From DASXYG01 sp036502625 (lineage in GTDB: Bacteria; Actinomycetota; Actinomycetes; Streptosporangiales; Streptosporangiaceae): DNA of 23,132 nt. The notes under the pieces were generated by a model. It saw only the letters and a list, made by a program, of their open reading frames with translations, did no database searches and was not told the origin of the DNA. Position numbers and translations under genes: made by a program. Positions 13,930 through 22,719 of the stretch are shown here, one piece after another. Numbering within the stretch: position 1 is the first letter of the stretch; the number at the start of each line of letters is the position of its first letter. The stretch lies in contig DASXYG010000039.1 of NCBI GenBank assembly GCA_036502625.1, positions 1-23,132 of the forward strand, read 5' to 3'.

Positions 13930-14229
13930 CTAGTACTTCAGCAGGTTGGCGTCGTCGACGGACGCGGACCTGCGGGTTCGGAAGATCTGCATGAGGATCG
14001 CGAGTCCGACGACGACCTCGGCCGCGGCCACCACCATCACGAAGAACGCGATGACCTGGCCGTCGAGGTTGCCGTGCATCCGCGCGAAGCTGACGAACGC
14101 GAGGTTCGCGGCGTTGAGCATCAGCTCCACGCACATGAACACGATCAGCGCGTTACGCCTGATCAGCACGCCGACGCCGCCGATGCTGAAGAGGATCGCG
14201 GAGAGGATGATGAAGTGCGACGGGCTCAC
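13930..14229 (-). CDS. nuoK: NADH-quinone oxidoreductase subunit K
   Basis: A 99-aa, three-helix membrane subunit of complex I (MrpC-like). The two buried glutamates needed for proton transfer are visible: Glu35 in FMCVELMLNAANLAFV and Glu71 in VAAAEVVVGLAILMQIF. The length is normal. GTG 14229 overlaps the nuoJ stop by 4 bases. The C-terminus (RTRRSASVDDANLLKY) is cytoplasmic. Confidence 0.97.
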   Translation of the reverse strand: MSPSHFIILSAILFSIGGVGVLIRRNALIVFMCVELMLNAANLAFVSFARMHGNLDGQVIAFFVMVVAAAEVVVGLAILMQIFRTRRSASVDDANLLKY

Positions 14230-15029
14230 CGGTCATCCCCTCCGGTGCCGTTGGCGGCCTCGGCCGATTCGTACTCGCCGTGCTCCACGATCTCGCTGAC
14301 CTCCTGGACGTCGCCCGCGGGCGGCTCCACGCGGTGGCCTTCGAGCTCCTGGCGGCGGGTGATGGTCTCGCTGACCGACAGCGGCTCGATGCTGCCGTCC
14401 GGCAGCAGCGCGGGCACGTCGACCGCGTTGTGCCGGGCGTAGACGCCGGGGCTCGGCAGCGGCGTCGGGTGGTCGCCGCGGATGCGCTCGCGCGACAGCT
14501 CCTTCTGCGTCGACTTCCGCGTCAGCCGCTCCCGGTGCGCCAGCACCATCGCGCCGAGCGCCGCGGTGATCAGCAGCGCGCTGGTCACCTCGAACGCGTA
14601 GACGTAGCGGTTGAAGACGAGGTAAGCCAGGCCCTGGACGTTCCCGCCGTACTGCGCGTTGGCGCTGGTGAGCCCGCTCGCGTCACCCATCGTCGCGTTG
14701 CCGAGGCCGACGCACAGCAGGATGAGGAAGCCGATGCCGGCGATGGCCGCCCAGAAGCGCTGCCCCCGGATGACCTCGACCAGTGACTCCGTCGCGCTGA
14801 CGCCGACCAGCATGACGACGAACAGGAACAGCATGAGCACGGCGCCGGTGTAGACGATCACCTGGACGAACGCCAGGAACGGCGCGTCCTGGAGGGCGTA
14901 CAGCACCGCGAGCGACAGCATGACCGCCGCGAGCATCAGCGCGCAGTGGACGGCGCGGCGCATGAGCACCAGGCCGAGGGCCGCGGCCACCGAGACGATG
15001 GCAAGCAGCCAGAAGATGAACGTCGCCAT
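14226..15029 (-). CDS. nuoJ: NADH-quinone oxidoreductase subunit J
   Basis: A 267-aa membrane subunit of complex I. The first about 170 residues hold five helices, with LAFVQVIVYTGAVLMLFLFVVMLVG as the conserved third helix that carries the flexible pi-bulge. A further tail of nearly 100 hydrophilic residues (from about KSTQKELSRERIRGDHPTPLPSPGV to the end) is cytoplasmic; such tails are common in actinobacterial NuoJ and absent from E. coli NuoJ. ATG 15029 has AGGTG upstream at about 8 bases. A 62-bp gap to nuoI is the longest inside the cluster. Confidence 0.96.
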   Translation of the reverse strand: MATFIFWLLAIVSVAAALGLVLMRRAVHCALMLAAVMLSLAVLYALQDAPFLAFVQVIVYTGAVLMLFLFVVMLVGVSATESLVEVIRGQRFWAAIAGIGFLILLCVGLGNATMGDASGLTSANAQYGGNVQGLAYLVFNRYVYAFEVTSALLITAALGAMVLAHRERLTRKSTQKELSRERIRGDHPTPLPSPGVYARHNAVDVPALLPDGSIEPLSVSETITRRQELEGHRVEPPAGDVQEVSEIVEHGEYESAEAANGTGGDDR

Positions 15030-15065
15030 CCGGTGTCACCTGCCCTTCACGTACGCGGCGGAGCG

Positions 15066-15081
15066 CATGGCGGTCGCCATG
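15066..15081. repeat. 16-bp palindrome in the nuoI-nuoJ gap
   Basis: CATGGCG (15066-15072) and CGCCATG (15075-15081) are exact inverted copies around two bases. In minus-strand RNA this would be a short 7-bp hairpin within the only sizeable gap of the nuo cluster. It could affect mRNA stability or processing. It is small enough to be chance in GC-rich DNA. Confidence 0.4.
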
Positions 15082-15091
15082 AGACTTGTCT

Positions 15092-15643
15092 TCATCGAGC
15101 TTCCTCGCTCGTGTTCGGCGAACCGGCGGCTGCGGGCGTGCCCGCGCGGCCGAGCCGGTAGTAGTCCTCCTCGGTCTCACCGAGCCGCATCGGGTGCGGC
15201 GGAGACTCCATGCCCTCGCTGAGCGGGGCGAGGAGCTGCTCCTTGGTGTAGATGAGGCTTTCGCGGCTGTCGTCGGCGAGCTCGTACTCGTTGGTCATCG
15301 TGAGCGCCCGCGTGGGGCACGCCTCGATGCACAGCCCGCAGAGAATGCAGCGCAGGTAGTTGATCTGGTAGACGCGACCGTAGCGCTCACCGGGGGAGAA
15401 CCGGCCGTCGGGGGTGTTGTCGCCGCCCTCGACGTAGATCGCGTCGGCCGGGCAGGCCCACGCGCACAGCTCGCACCCGATGCACTTCTCCAGGCCGTCC
15501 GGCCAGCGGTTGAGCTGGTGCCGGCCGTGGAAGCGCGGCGCGGTCGGCCGCTTCTGCTCCGGGTACTGGACGGTGTCGACCTTCTTGAACATCTGGTGGA
15601 AGGTGACGCCGAACCCCTTGACCGGGTTCAGGAAGTCAAGCAT
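15092..15643 (-). CDS. nuoI: NADH-quinone oxidoreductase subunit I (two [4Fe-4S] clusters)
   Basis: A 183-aa peripheral-arm subunit that carries clusters N6a and N6b to NuoB. Two ferredoxin motifs are visible: CIGCELCAWACP (Cys54, 57, 60, 64) and CILCGLCIEACP (Cys99, 102, 105, 109). Between them is the usual YVEGGDNTPDGRFSPGERYGRVYQINYLRC. The C-terminal tail after about residue 150 is variable (PPHPMRLGETEEDYYRLG onward). ATG 15643 overlaps the end of nuoH by 8 bases. Confidence 0.97.
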   Translation of the reverse strand: MLDFLNPVKGFGVTFHQMFKKVDTVQYPEQKRPTAPRFHGRHQLNRWPDGLEKCIGCELCAWACPADAIYVEGGDNTPDGRFSPGERYGRVYQINYLRCILCGLCIEACPTRALTMTNEYELADDSRESLIYTKEQLLAPLSEGMESPPHPMRLGETEEDYYRLGRAGTPAAAGSPNTSEEAR

Positions 15644-16937
15644 TGGTCCCCTCCTTCGCCCGCTTGGACTTCGCCCCGTAGTGCGGCGCGTCCATGGGCG
15701 GCACGGGATAGCCGGCGAACATGGGATCGTCCGCCAGGGCCTTGCGTTCGGCCTCGTCCTGCGCCTGCTCGGCCTTTGCCCTGCGCTCGCGCGCCGCGTC
15801 GAACGCCAGCAGGATCGCCAGCATGATCACCACGAGCACGACGCCCGCGATGATCGTCACGGTGGTGGACGCGCCCTCGTTGCGCAGGCCGCGGATCGTG
15901 GCGACGAAGAGGATCCAGGCCAGCGAGACCGGGATGAGGATCTTCCAGCCGAGCGCCATGAGCTGGTCGTACCGGATGCGCGGCACCGCCGAGCGCACCC
16001 AGTAGAAGAACAGGATCACCAGCACGAACTTGGCGAGGAACCACAGCACGGGCCACCAGCCCTGGTTGGCGCCCTCCCACAGCGACAGCGGCCACGGGGC
16101 GCGCCAGCCGCCGAGGAACAGCGTCACCGACAGGCCGGACACCGTCGCCATGTTGATGTACTCCGCGAGGTAGAACATCGCGAACTTCATCGAGGCGTAC
16201 TCCGTGTGGAACCCGCCGACCAGCTCGCCCCCGCCCTCGGGGAGGTCGAACGGCAGCCGGTTCGTCTCGCCGAACATCGTGATCACGTAGATCAGGAACG
16301 ACGGGAACAGGATGACGCCGAACCACCAGTCGTGCTGCGCGGCCACGATGCCGGACGTGGACATCGTGCCGGAGTAGAGGAACACCGCGACGAACGACAG
16401 GCCCATCGCGATCTCGTAGGAGATGACCTGCGCCGAGGAGCGCAGGCCACCGAGGATCGCGAACGGGGAGCGGCTCGCCCAGCCGGCGAGCACGATTCCG
16501 TAGACGCCCATCGAGGCCATCGACAGCACCAGCAGCACCGCCACCGGGAGGTCGGTGACCTGCAGCGGCGTCTTGTGGCCGAACATCGAGACCGTCGGGC
16601 CGATCGGGATGACCGTGAAGCTGACCAGCGCCGGGACCGCGGAGAACGCGGGGGCGATGACGTACACCAGCTTGTCGACCCCGGACGGCGTGAAGTCGCC
16701 CTTGAACATCAGCTTCAGCGCGTCGCCCACCGACTGGAGCAGGCCGAGCGGCCCGGCGCGGTTGGGCCCGGGCCGCTGCTGCATGCGGCCGAGAACGCGG
16801 CGCTCCGCCCAGATCTGGAGGATCGTCAGCACCACGAGGAAGGCGAAGACGACGACGACCTTGATGAGCATCAGCCACCAGGGGTCGCGGCCGAACGCGG
16901 AGAGGTCCGCGCCCCCGGCCGCAAGCGTCTGGCTCAT
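15636..16937 (-). CDS. nuoH: NADH-quinone oxidoreductase subunit H
   Basis: A 433-aa membrane subunit that joins the peripheral arm and forms the quinone entry chamber. Conserved parts are ERRVLGRMQQRPGPNRAGPLGLLQSVGDALKL, AGWASRSPFAILGGLRSSAQVISYE, and FGETNRLPFDLPEGGGELVGGFHTEYASMKFAMFYLAEY. A cytoplasmic tail of about 70 residues after the last helix (FDAARERRAKAEQAQ to the end) is an actinobacterial feature. ATG 16937 overlaps the nuoG stop by 4 bases (ATGA). The frame is open far upstream, but that region is nuoG in another frame. The quinone-loop motif reads PEGGGEL, with Gly at a place that is often acidic. Confidence 0.96.
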   Translation of the reverse strand: MSQTLAAGGADLSAFGRDPWWLMLIKVVVVFAFLVVLTILQIWAERRVLGRMQQRPGPNRAGPLGLLQSVGDALKLMFKGDFTPSGVDKLVYVIAPAFSAVPALVSFTVIPIGPTVSMFGHKTPLQVTDLPVAVLLVLSMASMGVYGIVLAGWASRSPFAILGGLRSSAQVISYEIAMGLSFVAVFLYSGTMSTSGIVAAQHDWWFGVILFPSFLIYVITMFGETNRLPFDLPEGGGELVGGFHTEYASMKFAMFYLAEYINMATVSGLSVTLFLGGWRAPWPLSLWEGANQGWWPVLWFLAKFVLVILFFYWVRSAVPRIRYDQLMALGWKILIPVSLAWILFVATIRGLRNEGASTTVTIIAGVVLVVIMLAILLAFDAARERRAKAEQAQDEAERKALADDPMFAGYPVPPMDAPHYGAKSKRAKEGTNA

Positions 16938-19405
16938 TCGGCACTCCCAGTGATCTTGACGGTCTCTCCGGCTCCGGCGCCGAGGTCGCGGTGGACGGCG
17001 CTGCCCTCGGAGTTGGCGGGCACCCACACGACCCGGTCGGGCATCGCGGTGACCACCGCGGGCAGCGTGATCGCGCCGCGCGCCGACCGTACGGTGACCG
17101 CGCCGGCGCGGCCCTCCGGGTCGGCGGCGTCCAGTCCGATCTCCTTGGCGGTCGTCGCCGACAGCCGGGCGACCGGCTCGCGGGCGGTGCCGGCGAGGAA
17201 CGGCTCGCCGTCCTGGCCGCGGCCCTCGTCGAGCAGCAGCCGCCAGGTGGCCAGCACCGCCTCGCCGGCCTGCGGCGGCGCCTGCACCTTGGCGACCACG
17301 GTGGGCGCCGCGGGGCGCTCGCCGCGCCAACTGTTCAGGTGGCCGAGCTCGGCGCGCGCCGCCTCCGGGCCCGGCAGGCCCAGGTGGACGTCCATCTCGT
17401 CGGCGATCGCGGCCAGGACGGCCAGGTCGGACATCGCGCCCGGCACCGAAAGGACCTCGTCGAACGGACGGCCGCGGCCCTCCCAGTCGACGAACGTGCC
17501 GGACTTCTCCGGTACGGCCGCGACGGGGAACACGACGTCGGCGCGGTCGGTCACGGCGCTCGGCCGCAGCTCCAGGCTCACGACGAAACCGGTGGAGTCG
17601 AGCGCGGCCAGCACCTGCTCCGGGTCGGGCAGGTCGTACGGGTCGACGCCGCCGACCACCAGGGCGCCGAGCCCGCCGTCGCGGGCGGCCGCCAGGATCG
17701 CGGCGGTGTCGCGGCCGGGTGTGTCCGGCAGCGCGGCGACGTTCCACGCGCGCGCCACCTCGGCGCGGGCGTCCGGGTCGCCGATCGGGCGGCCGACCGG
17801 CAGGAGGTTCGGCATGGTGCCCGCCTCGACGGCGCCGCGCTCGCCGGCGCGGCGCGGCACCCAGGCCAGCTTCGCGCCGGTCGCGTGCGCGAGGCGCACG
17901 GCCGCGGTCAGCGCGCCCGGCACCTCGGCCAGCCGCTCGCCCACCAGGATGATCGCCCGCTCGCCGCGCAGCCCCTCGGCCGCGGCGCGAGCCGCGTCGT
18001 CGTGGGGGTCGAGCAGCCCGCCCAGCGCCTCGGCCTCCTCGCCGGGGACCGTCGGCAGCAGCGTGCCGAACGCCTTGCGCAGGCCGGTCGTGGCGTACGG
18101 CGCGATGCCGAACACCCGCAGGCCGCCCTTGCGCGCGGCCTTGCGGAGCCGCAGGAAGACGATCGGCGACTCCTCCTCGGGCTCGAACCCGGCGAGCAGC
18201 ACCGCGGACGCCTTCTCGATGTCGTCGTACGACACCTCGATCGGGCGCCCGGCCACCTGCGCGGCGATGAACTCGGCCTCCTCGGCGGAGTGCGGCCTGG
18301 CGCGGAAGTCGACGTCGTTGGTGCGCAGCGCGACGCGGGCGAACTTGCCGTAGGCGTAGGCATCTTCGAGCGTGACGCGGCCGCCGGTCAGCACGCCGGC
18401 GGCGCCGCGCGCGGCGGCCAGCCCCTCGGCGGCCACGGCCAGCGCCTCCGGCCACGAGGCCGGCACCAGCTCGCCGTCCTCGTCACGGACCAGCGGCGAG
18501 TTCAGGCGGTCCGGCCGGGTGTAGTAGTTGAAGGCCCAGCGGCCCTTGTCGCAGTTCCACTCCTCGTTGACCTGCGGGTCGTCGCCCGCGAGCCGCCGCG
18601 TGACCTTGCCGCGCCGGAAGTCCGTACGGATGGAGCAGCCGCTTGAGCAGTGCTCGCAGACGCTCTCCTTGGACCGGAGGTCGAACGGGCGCGACTGGAA
18701 GCGGTACGCCGCGCCGGTCAGCGCGCCCACCGGGCAGATCTGCACGGTGTTGCCGGAGAAGTACGACTGGAAGGGCTCGTCCTCGGCGATGCCGATCTGC
18801 TGCTCGGCGCCGCGCTCGACCAGCGCGATGAACGGGTCGCCGGCGATCTGCTCGGAGAACCGGGTGCAGCGCGCGCAGGAGATGCAGCGCTCGCGGTCCA
18901 GCAGCACCTCGGTCGACAGCGGCAGCGGCTTGGGGAAGGTCCGCTTCTCCTCGACGAACCGCGTCTCGCCGCGGCCGTTGGACATCGCCTGGTTCTGCAG
19001 CGGGCACTCGCCGCCCTTGTCGCACATCGGGCAGTCGAGCGGGTGGTTGACCAGCAGCATCTCCATCACGCCGTGCTGCGCCTTGTCGGCGACGGCGGAG
19101 GTGAGCTGGGTCTTGACGATCATGCCCTCCATCACCGTGGTGGTGCAGGACGCCGCGGGCTTCGGCATGCCGCGCCCGTTGCCCATGTCGGTGACCTCGA
19201 CCAGGCACTGGCGGCACGCGCCGACCGGGTCGAGCAGCGGGTGGTCGCAGAAGCGGGGGATCTGGATGCCGAGCAGCTCGGCGGCCCGGATGATCAGCGT
19301 GCCCTTCGGCACCTGGATCTCGAAGCCGTCGATGGTGCAGGTGACCAGGTCCTCCGGCGGCACCGCGGCGGCACCGCCGGAGGTGGTGTTCGTGGTGACG
19401 GTCAT
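16934..19405 (-). CDS. nuoG: NADH-quinone oxidoreductase subunit G
   Basis: An 823-aa iron-sulfur subunit of the NADH-oxidising arm. Ligand sets visible: [2Fe-2S] N1b Cys53, 64, 67, 87; N5 His121, Cys125, 128, 134; N4 Cys174, 177, 180, 224; and the extra N7 cluster Cys250, 253, 257, 285. N7 occurs in some bacteria and is off the main electron path. The rest is a molybdopterin-oxidoreductase-like domain that has lost its cofactor role in complex I. ATG 19405 (MTVTTNTTSGG) is chosen: it lies 1 base after the nuoF stop (TGACATG), and upstream extension overlaps nuoF and shows no family pattern. The end overlaps nuoH by 4 bases. Confidence 0.96.
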   Translation of the reverse strand: MTVTTNTTSGGAAAVPPEDLVTCTIDGFEIQVPKGTLIIRAAELLGIQIPRFCDHPLLDPVGACRQCLVEVTDMGNGRGMPKPAASCTTTVMEGMIVKTQLTSAVADKAQHGVMEMLLVNHPLDCPMCDKGGECPLQNQAMSNGRGETRFVEEKRTFPKPLPLSTEVLLDRERCISCARCTRFSEQIAGDPFIALVERGAEQQIGIAEDEPFQSYFSGNTVQICPVGALTGAAYRFQSRPFDLRSKESVCEHCSSGCSIRTDFRRGKVTRRLAGDDPQVNEEWNCDKGRWAFNYYTRPDRLNSPLVRDEDGELVPASWPEALAVAAEGLAAARGAAGVLTGGRVTLEDAYAYGKFARVALRTNDVDFRARPHSAEEAEFIAAQVAGRPIEVSYDDIEKASAVLLAGFEPEEESPIVFLRLRKAARKGGLRVFGIAPYATTGLRKAFGTLLPTVPGEEAEALGGLLDPHDDAARAAAEGLRGERAIILVGERLAEVPGALTAAVRLAHATGAKLAWVPRRAGERGAVEAGTMPNLLPVGRPIGDPDARAEVARAWNVAALPDTPGRDTAAILAAARDGGLGALVVGGVDPYDLPDPEQVLAALDSTGFVVSLELRPSAVTDRADVVFPVAAVPEKSGTFVDWEGRGRPFDEVLSVPGAMSDLAVLAAIADEMDVHLGLPGPEAARAELGHLNSWRGERPAAPTVVAKVQAPPQAGEAVLATWRLLLDEGRGQDGEPFLAGTAREPVARLSATTAKEIGLDAADPEGRAGAVTVRSARGAITLPAVVTAMPDRVVWVPANSEGSAVHRDLGAGAGETVKITGSAE

Positions 19406-19406
19406 G

Positions 19407-20708
19407 TCAGGCGTTCGCCCCCCACAGGGTCGAGGCGGCCGGGTCGAACGGACAGGCGCCCCGCTCCACGTGCTCGATGTATTCGTCCCTGAAGTACTGG
19501 ATGGACGAGGTGATCGGGCTGACCGCGCCGTCGCCGAGGGCGCAGAACGCACGGCCGAGGATGTTGTCGCAGGTGTCCAGGAGGGTGTCGAGGTCCTCCT
19601 TGGTGCCCGTGCCGCCCTCGAGGCGCTTCAGCGTCTCCCGCATCCAGTACGTGCCCTCGCGGCACGGCGTGCACTTGCCGCACGACTCGTGCGCGTAGAA
19701 CTCCGTCCAGCGCAGCGCCGCGCGCACGACGCACGTCGTCTCGTCGAAGAGCTGCAGCGCGCGCGTACCGAGCATGGACCCGGCGGCGCCCACGGACTCG
19801 AAGTCCAGCGGAACGTCCAGGTGCTCGTCGGTGAACAGCGGCGTGGACGACCCGCCGGGGGTCCAGAACTTCAGCCGCTTGCCGCCCCGCATGCCGCCGG
19901 CCATGTCGAGCAGCTCGCGCAGCGTGATGCCGAGCGGCGCCTCGTACTGGCCGGGAATGGTGACGTGGCCGGACAGCGAGAAGATGCCGAAGCCCTTCGA
20001 CTTCTCCGTGCCCATCGACGCGAACCAGTCGTAGCCGTGGTCGATGATCGCGGGAACGCTGGCGATCGACTCCACGTTGTTCACCACAGTGGGCCGGGCG
20101 TACAGGCCCGCCACGGCCGGGAAGGGGGGCTTCAGACGCGGCTGGCCACGGTAGCCCTCGAGGGAGTCCAGCAGCGCGGTCTCCTCGCCGCAGATGTAGG
20201 CGCCCGCGCCGGAGTGCACGACCACGTCCAGGTCGAACCCGGTGCCGAGGATGTCCCGGCCGAGGTAGCCCTTGTCGTACGCCTCCTTGACGGCCTGCTG
20301 GAGCCGCCGGACGACATGCAGCACCTCGCCGCGCACGTAGATGAACGCGTGGTCGGACCCGATCGCGAAGCACGTGATGATCACGCCCTCGACCAGCGAG
20401 TGCGGGTTCGCCATCATGAGCGGGATGTCCTTGCAGGTGCCCGGCTCGGACTCGTCGGCGTTGACCACCAGGTAGCGCGGCCCGCCGTCGTCCGGAGGCA
20501 GGAAGCCCCACTTCATGCCGGTGGGGAAGCCCGCGCCGCCGCGGCCGCGCAGCCCGGCGTCCTTCACGGTCTGCACCAGGTCCTCGCGCGTCATGTCGAA
20601 CGCCGAGCGCATCGCCTTGTAGCCGCCGTGCCGCTCGTAGCCGTCGATCGTGAACGAGTCTTCGTCGTCCCAGTGCGCGGTGAGTACCGGTGTGAGCGTC
20701 GTGCTCAC
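19407..20708 (-). CDS. nuoF: NADH-quinone oxidoreductase subunit F
   Basis: A 433-aa subunit that binds NADH and FMN and passes electrons to cluster N3. The nucleotide site is GLRGRGGAGFPTGMKWGF (52-69). Further marks are YLVVNADESEPGTCKDIPLM and YICGEETALLDSLEG. The N3 [4Fe-4S] ligands are Cys343, 346, 349 (ESCGKCTPCREG) and Cys389 (GRAFCALGDGA). GTG 20708 overlaps the nuoE stop by 4 bases (GTGA). The length is normal. Confidence 0.97.
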   Translation of the reverse strand: MSTTLTPVLTAHWDDEDSFTIDGYERHGGYKAMRSAFDMTREDLVQTVKDAGLRGRGGAGFPTGMKWGFLPPDDGGPRYLVVNADESEPGTCKDIPLMMANPHSLVEGVIITCFAIGSDHAFIYVRGEVLHVVRRLQQAVKEAYDKGYLGRDILGTGFDLDVVVHSGAGAYICGEETALLDSLEGYRGQPRLKPPFPAVAGLYARPTVVNNVESIASVPAIIDHGYDWFASMGTEKSKGFGIFSLSGHVTIPGQYEAPLGITLRELLDMAGGMRGGKRLKFWTPGGSSTPLFTDEHLDVPLDFESVGAAGSMLGTRALQLFDETTCVVRAALRWTEFYAHESCGKCTPCREGTYWMRETLKRLEGGTGTKEDLDTLLDTCDNILGRAFCALGDGAVSPITSSIQYFRDEYIEHVERGACPFDPAASTLWGANA

Positions 20709-21385
20709 TGGGTCGTCCCCCCTTCGCCATTCGCCTCAGGCGCGGTCCAGCCGCGCTCCCTCGCCAGCTTCAGGCCGACCAGGCTCGGCTCACCGGCCTG
20801 TGTGCCCTGGTCGGCGCGCCCGTCGTTGAACCCGGCGAGCACCCGCGACGCCTGCTTCCAGGTGCACAGCGACTCCGGCCCGCGCGTCGGCTTCACGTCG
20901 GCGCCGACCCGCAGGTCGTCCACCAGCCGCTTCGCGGTCTCCGGCGTCATGTTGTCGAAGAACTCCCAGTTGACCGTCATCACGGGGGCGAAGTCGCAGG
21001 CGGCGTTGCACTCGATGTGCTCCACCGAGACCTTGCCGTCGTCGGTCACCTCGTCGTCGCCGACTCCGAGGTGCTCCTTGACGTCGGCGAGGATCTGGTC
21101 GCCGCCCATCACCGCGCACAGCGTGTTCGTGCACACACCCACGTGGTACTCCCCGACCGGGCGCCGCTTGTACATCGTGTAGAAGCTGACGACCGCGGTG
21201 ACCTCGGCGGGCGCGATGCCCAGGTGCTCGGCGCAGAACATCACGCCGTCCTGGCTGACGTAGCCCTCCTCGGACTGGCAGAGGTGCAGCAGCGGGAGCA
21301 GCGCCGACCTGGCCTTCGGATACCGCCCGATGATCTCCTTCGCGTCGGCGTCGAGCCGTGCGCGAACTTCCGGTTCAAACGACAT
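20705..21385 (-). CDS. nuoE: NADH-quinone oxidoreductase subunit E
   Basis: A 226-aa thioredoxin-fold subunit with the [2Fe-2S] cluster N1a. The ligands are Cys85, Cys90 (VCTNTLCAVMGG) and Cys126, Cys130 (ECNAACDFAPV). The N-terminal helical part includes SALLPLLHLCQSEEGYVS. A tail of about 60 residues after the usual end (from TRGPESLCTWKQASRVLAGF) is typical of actinobacterial NuoE. ATG 21385 lies 2 bases after the nuoD stop, with AGGTAGAG overlapping the nuoD end as ribosome-binding site. Confidence 0.97.
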   Translation of the reverse strand: MSFEPEVRARLDADAKEIIGRYPKARSALLPLLHLCQSEEGYVSQDGVMFCAEHLGIAPAEVTAVVSFYTMYKRRPVGEYHVGVCTNTLCAVMGGDQILADVKEHLGVGDDEVTDDGKVSVEHIECNAACDFAPVMTVNWEFFDNMTPETAKRLVDDLRVGADVKPTRGPESLCTWKQASRVLAGFNDGRADQGTQAGEPSLVGLKLARERGWTAPEANGEGGTTQ

Positions 21386-21387
21386 CT

Positions 21388-22719
21388 CTACCTGTCCACC
21401 CCACCGATCACCGGGTCGAGGCTGGCGACCGCGGCGACGACGTCGGCGACCAGGCCGCCCACGCACGTCGCGGCCACCGCTTGGAGGTTCACGAACGACG
21501 GCTCGCGGAAGTGCGCGCGCCAGGGCCGGGTGCCGCCGTCGCTGACGGCGTGGCAGGCGAGCTCGCCCTTGGCGCTCTCGACGGCGACGTACGCCTGGCC
21601 CGGCGGCACGCGGAAGCCCTCGGTCACCAGCTTGAAGTGGTGGATCAGCGCTTCCATGGACGTGCCCATGATGTGCTTGATGTGGTCCGGGGAGTTCCCC
21701 ATGCCGTCGGGCCCGATCGCGAGCTTCGCGGGCCAGCCGATCTTGGCGTCCTCGATCATCACCGGGCCCTCGGTGCGCTGGAGCTTCTCCAGGCACTGCT
21801 CGATGATCTTCAGCGACTCGTCCATCTCGTCCATCCGCACGCGGTAGCGGCTGTAGACGTCGCAGCCGTCGTACGTCGGGATGTCGAAGTCGTAGTTCTC
21901 GTAGCCGCTGTACGGCTGGGCCTTGCGGAGGTCCCACGGGAGCCCGGCCGCGCGCAGCACCGGCCCGGTGACGCCGAGCGCGAGGCACCCGGCGACGTCG
22001 AGGTACGCGACGTCACGCGTACGGGCGAGGTAGAGCGGGTTCTCGTCGAGCAGCTTCCGCATGTCGGTCAGCTCGCGCGGCATGTCCTTGAGCAGCTCGC
22101 GGGTCTTCTCGAAGGCCAGCGGCGTGAGGTCCTGGATGACGCCGCCCGGACGGATGTACGCGTGGTTCATCCGCAGGCCGGTGATCACCTCGAACAGGTC
22201 GAGCACGCGCTCGCGGGCGCGGAAACCGTTCGTCATGATCGTCGTCGCGCCGAGCTCGTTGCCGAAGGTCGCGATCGCCACCCAGTGCGACGACATCCGG
22301 TTGAGCTCCATCATCATCACGCGGATGATCTCGGCGCGCTCCGGTACGCGGTCCTCGATGCCGAGCAGCCGCTCGACCGCCATGCAGTACGACGCCTCGT
22401 TGAACAGCGGCGTGAGGTAGTCCATGCGGGTGCAGAACGTGGTGCCCTGCGTCCACGTCCGGTACTCCATGTTCTTCTCGATACCGGTGTGGAGGTAGCC
22501 GATGCCGACGCGGGCGTCGGTGACCGTCTCGCCGTCGAGTTCGAGGATGAGCCGGAGCACGCCGTGCGTGGACGGGTGCTGCGGGCCCATGTTGATGACC
22601 AGGCGCTCCTCGCCGCCCTCGCGGACCGCCGAGACGACCTCGTCCCAGTCGTTGCCGCTGACGTTGAAGACGCGCCCCTCGGCCGCGCCGTCGAAGGCGT
22701 CCGTCGTTGGCGCCGTCAT
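21388..22719 (-). CDS. nuoD: NADH-quinone oxidoreductase subunit D
   Basis: A 443-aa 49-kDa-type subunit that forms the quinone site with NuoB. Conserved marks are NMGPQHPSTHGVLRLILELDGE (the His-containing loop that meets quinone), YLHTGIEKNMEYRTWTQ, MDYLTPLFNE, ELNRMSSHWVAIATFGNELGA, and the end SLDPVIGGVDR. The [NiFe]-hydrogenase-like cysteines are lost, as in all complex I. ATG 22719 overlaps the nuoC stop by 4 bases (ATGA); the frame upstream of it belongs to nuoC territory. Confidence 0.97.
   Translation of the reverse strand: MTAPTTDAFDGAAEGRVFNVSGNDWDEVVSAVREGGEERLVINMGPQHPSTHGVLRLILELDGETVTDARVGIGYLHTGIEKNMEYRTWTQGTTFCTRMDYLTPLFNEASYCMAVERLLGIEDRVPERAEIIRVMMMELNRMSSHWVAIATFGNELGATTIMTNGFRARERVLDLFEVITGLRMNHAYIRPGGVIQDLTPLAFEKTRELLKDMPRELTDMRKLLDENPLYLARTRDVAYLDVAGCLALGVTGPVLRAAGLPWDLRKAQPYSGYENYDFDIPTYDGCDVYSRYRVRMDEMDESLKIIEQCLEKLQRTEGPVMIEDAKIGWPAKLAIGPDGMGNSPDHIKHIMGTSMEALIHHFKLVTEGFRVPPGQAYVAVESAKGELACHAVSDGGTRPWRAHFREPSFVNLQAVAATCVGGLVADVVAAVASLDPVIGGVDR

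Noticed and set aside
19406..19552. N-terminal extension of nuoG to 19552
   Set aside because: It would overlap nuoF by about 146 bases with a Ser/Arg/Pro-rich stretch. ATG 19405 directly after the nuoF stop fits the family start and the coupling pattern.
8770..21182. Very long plus-strand open frames opposite the nuo genes (for example 8770-10686, 10452-13043, 15480-18353, 18528-21182)
   Set aside because: Their predicted proteins are strings of Arg, His, Asp, Gln and Ala with no domain, which is the usual antisense shadow of GC-rich coding DNA. The minus-strand proteins are unmistakable complex I subunits.
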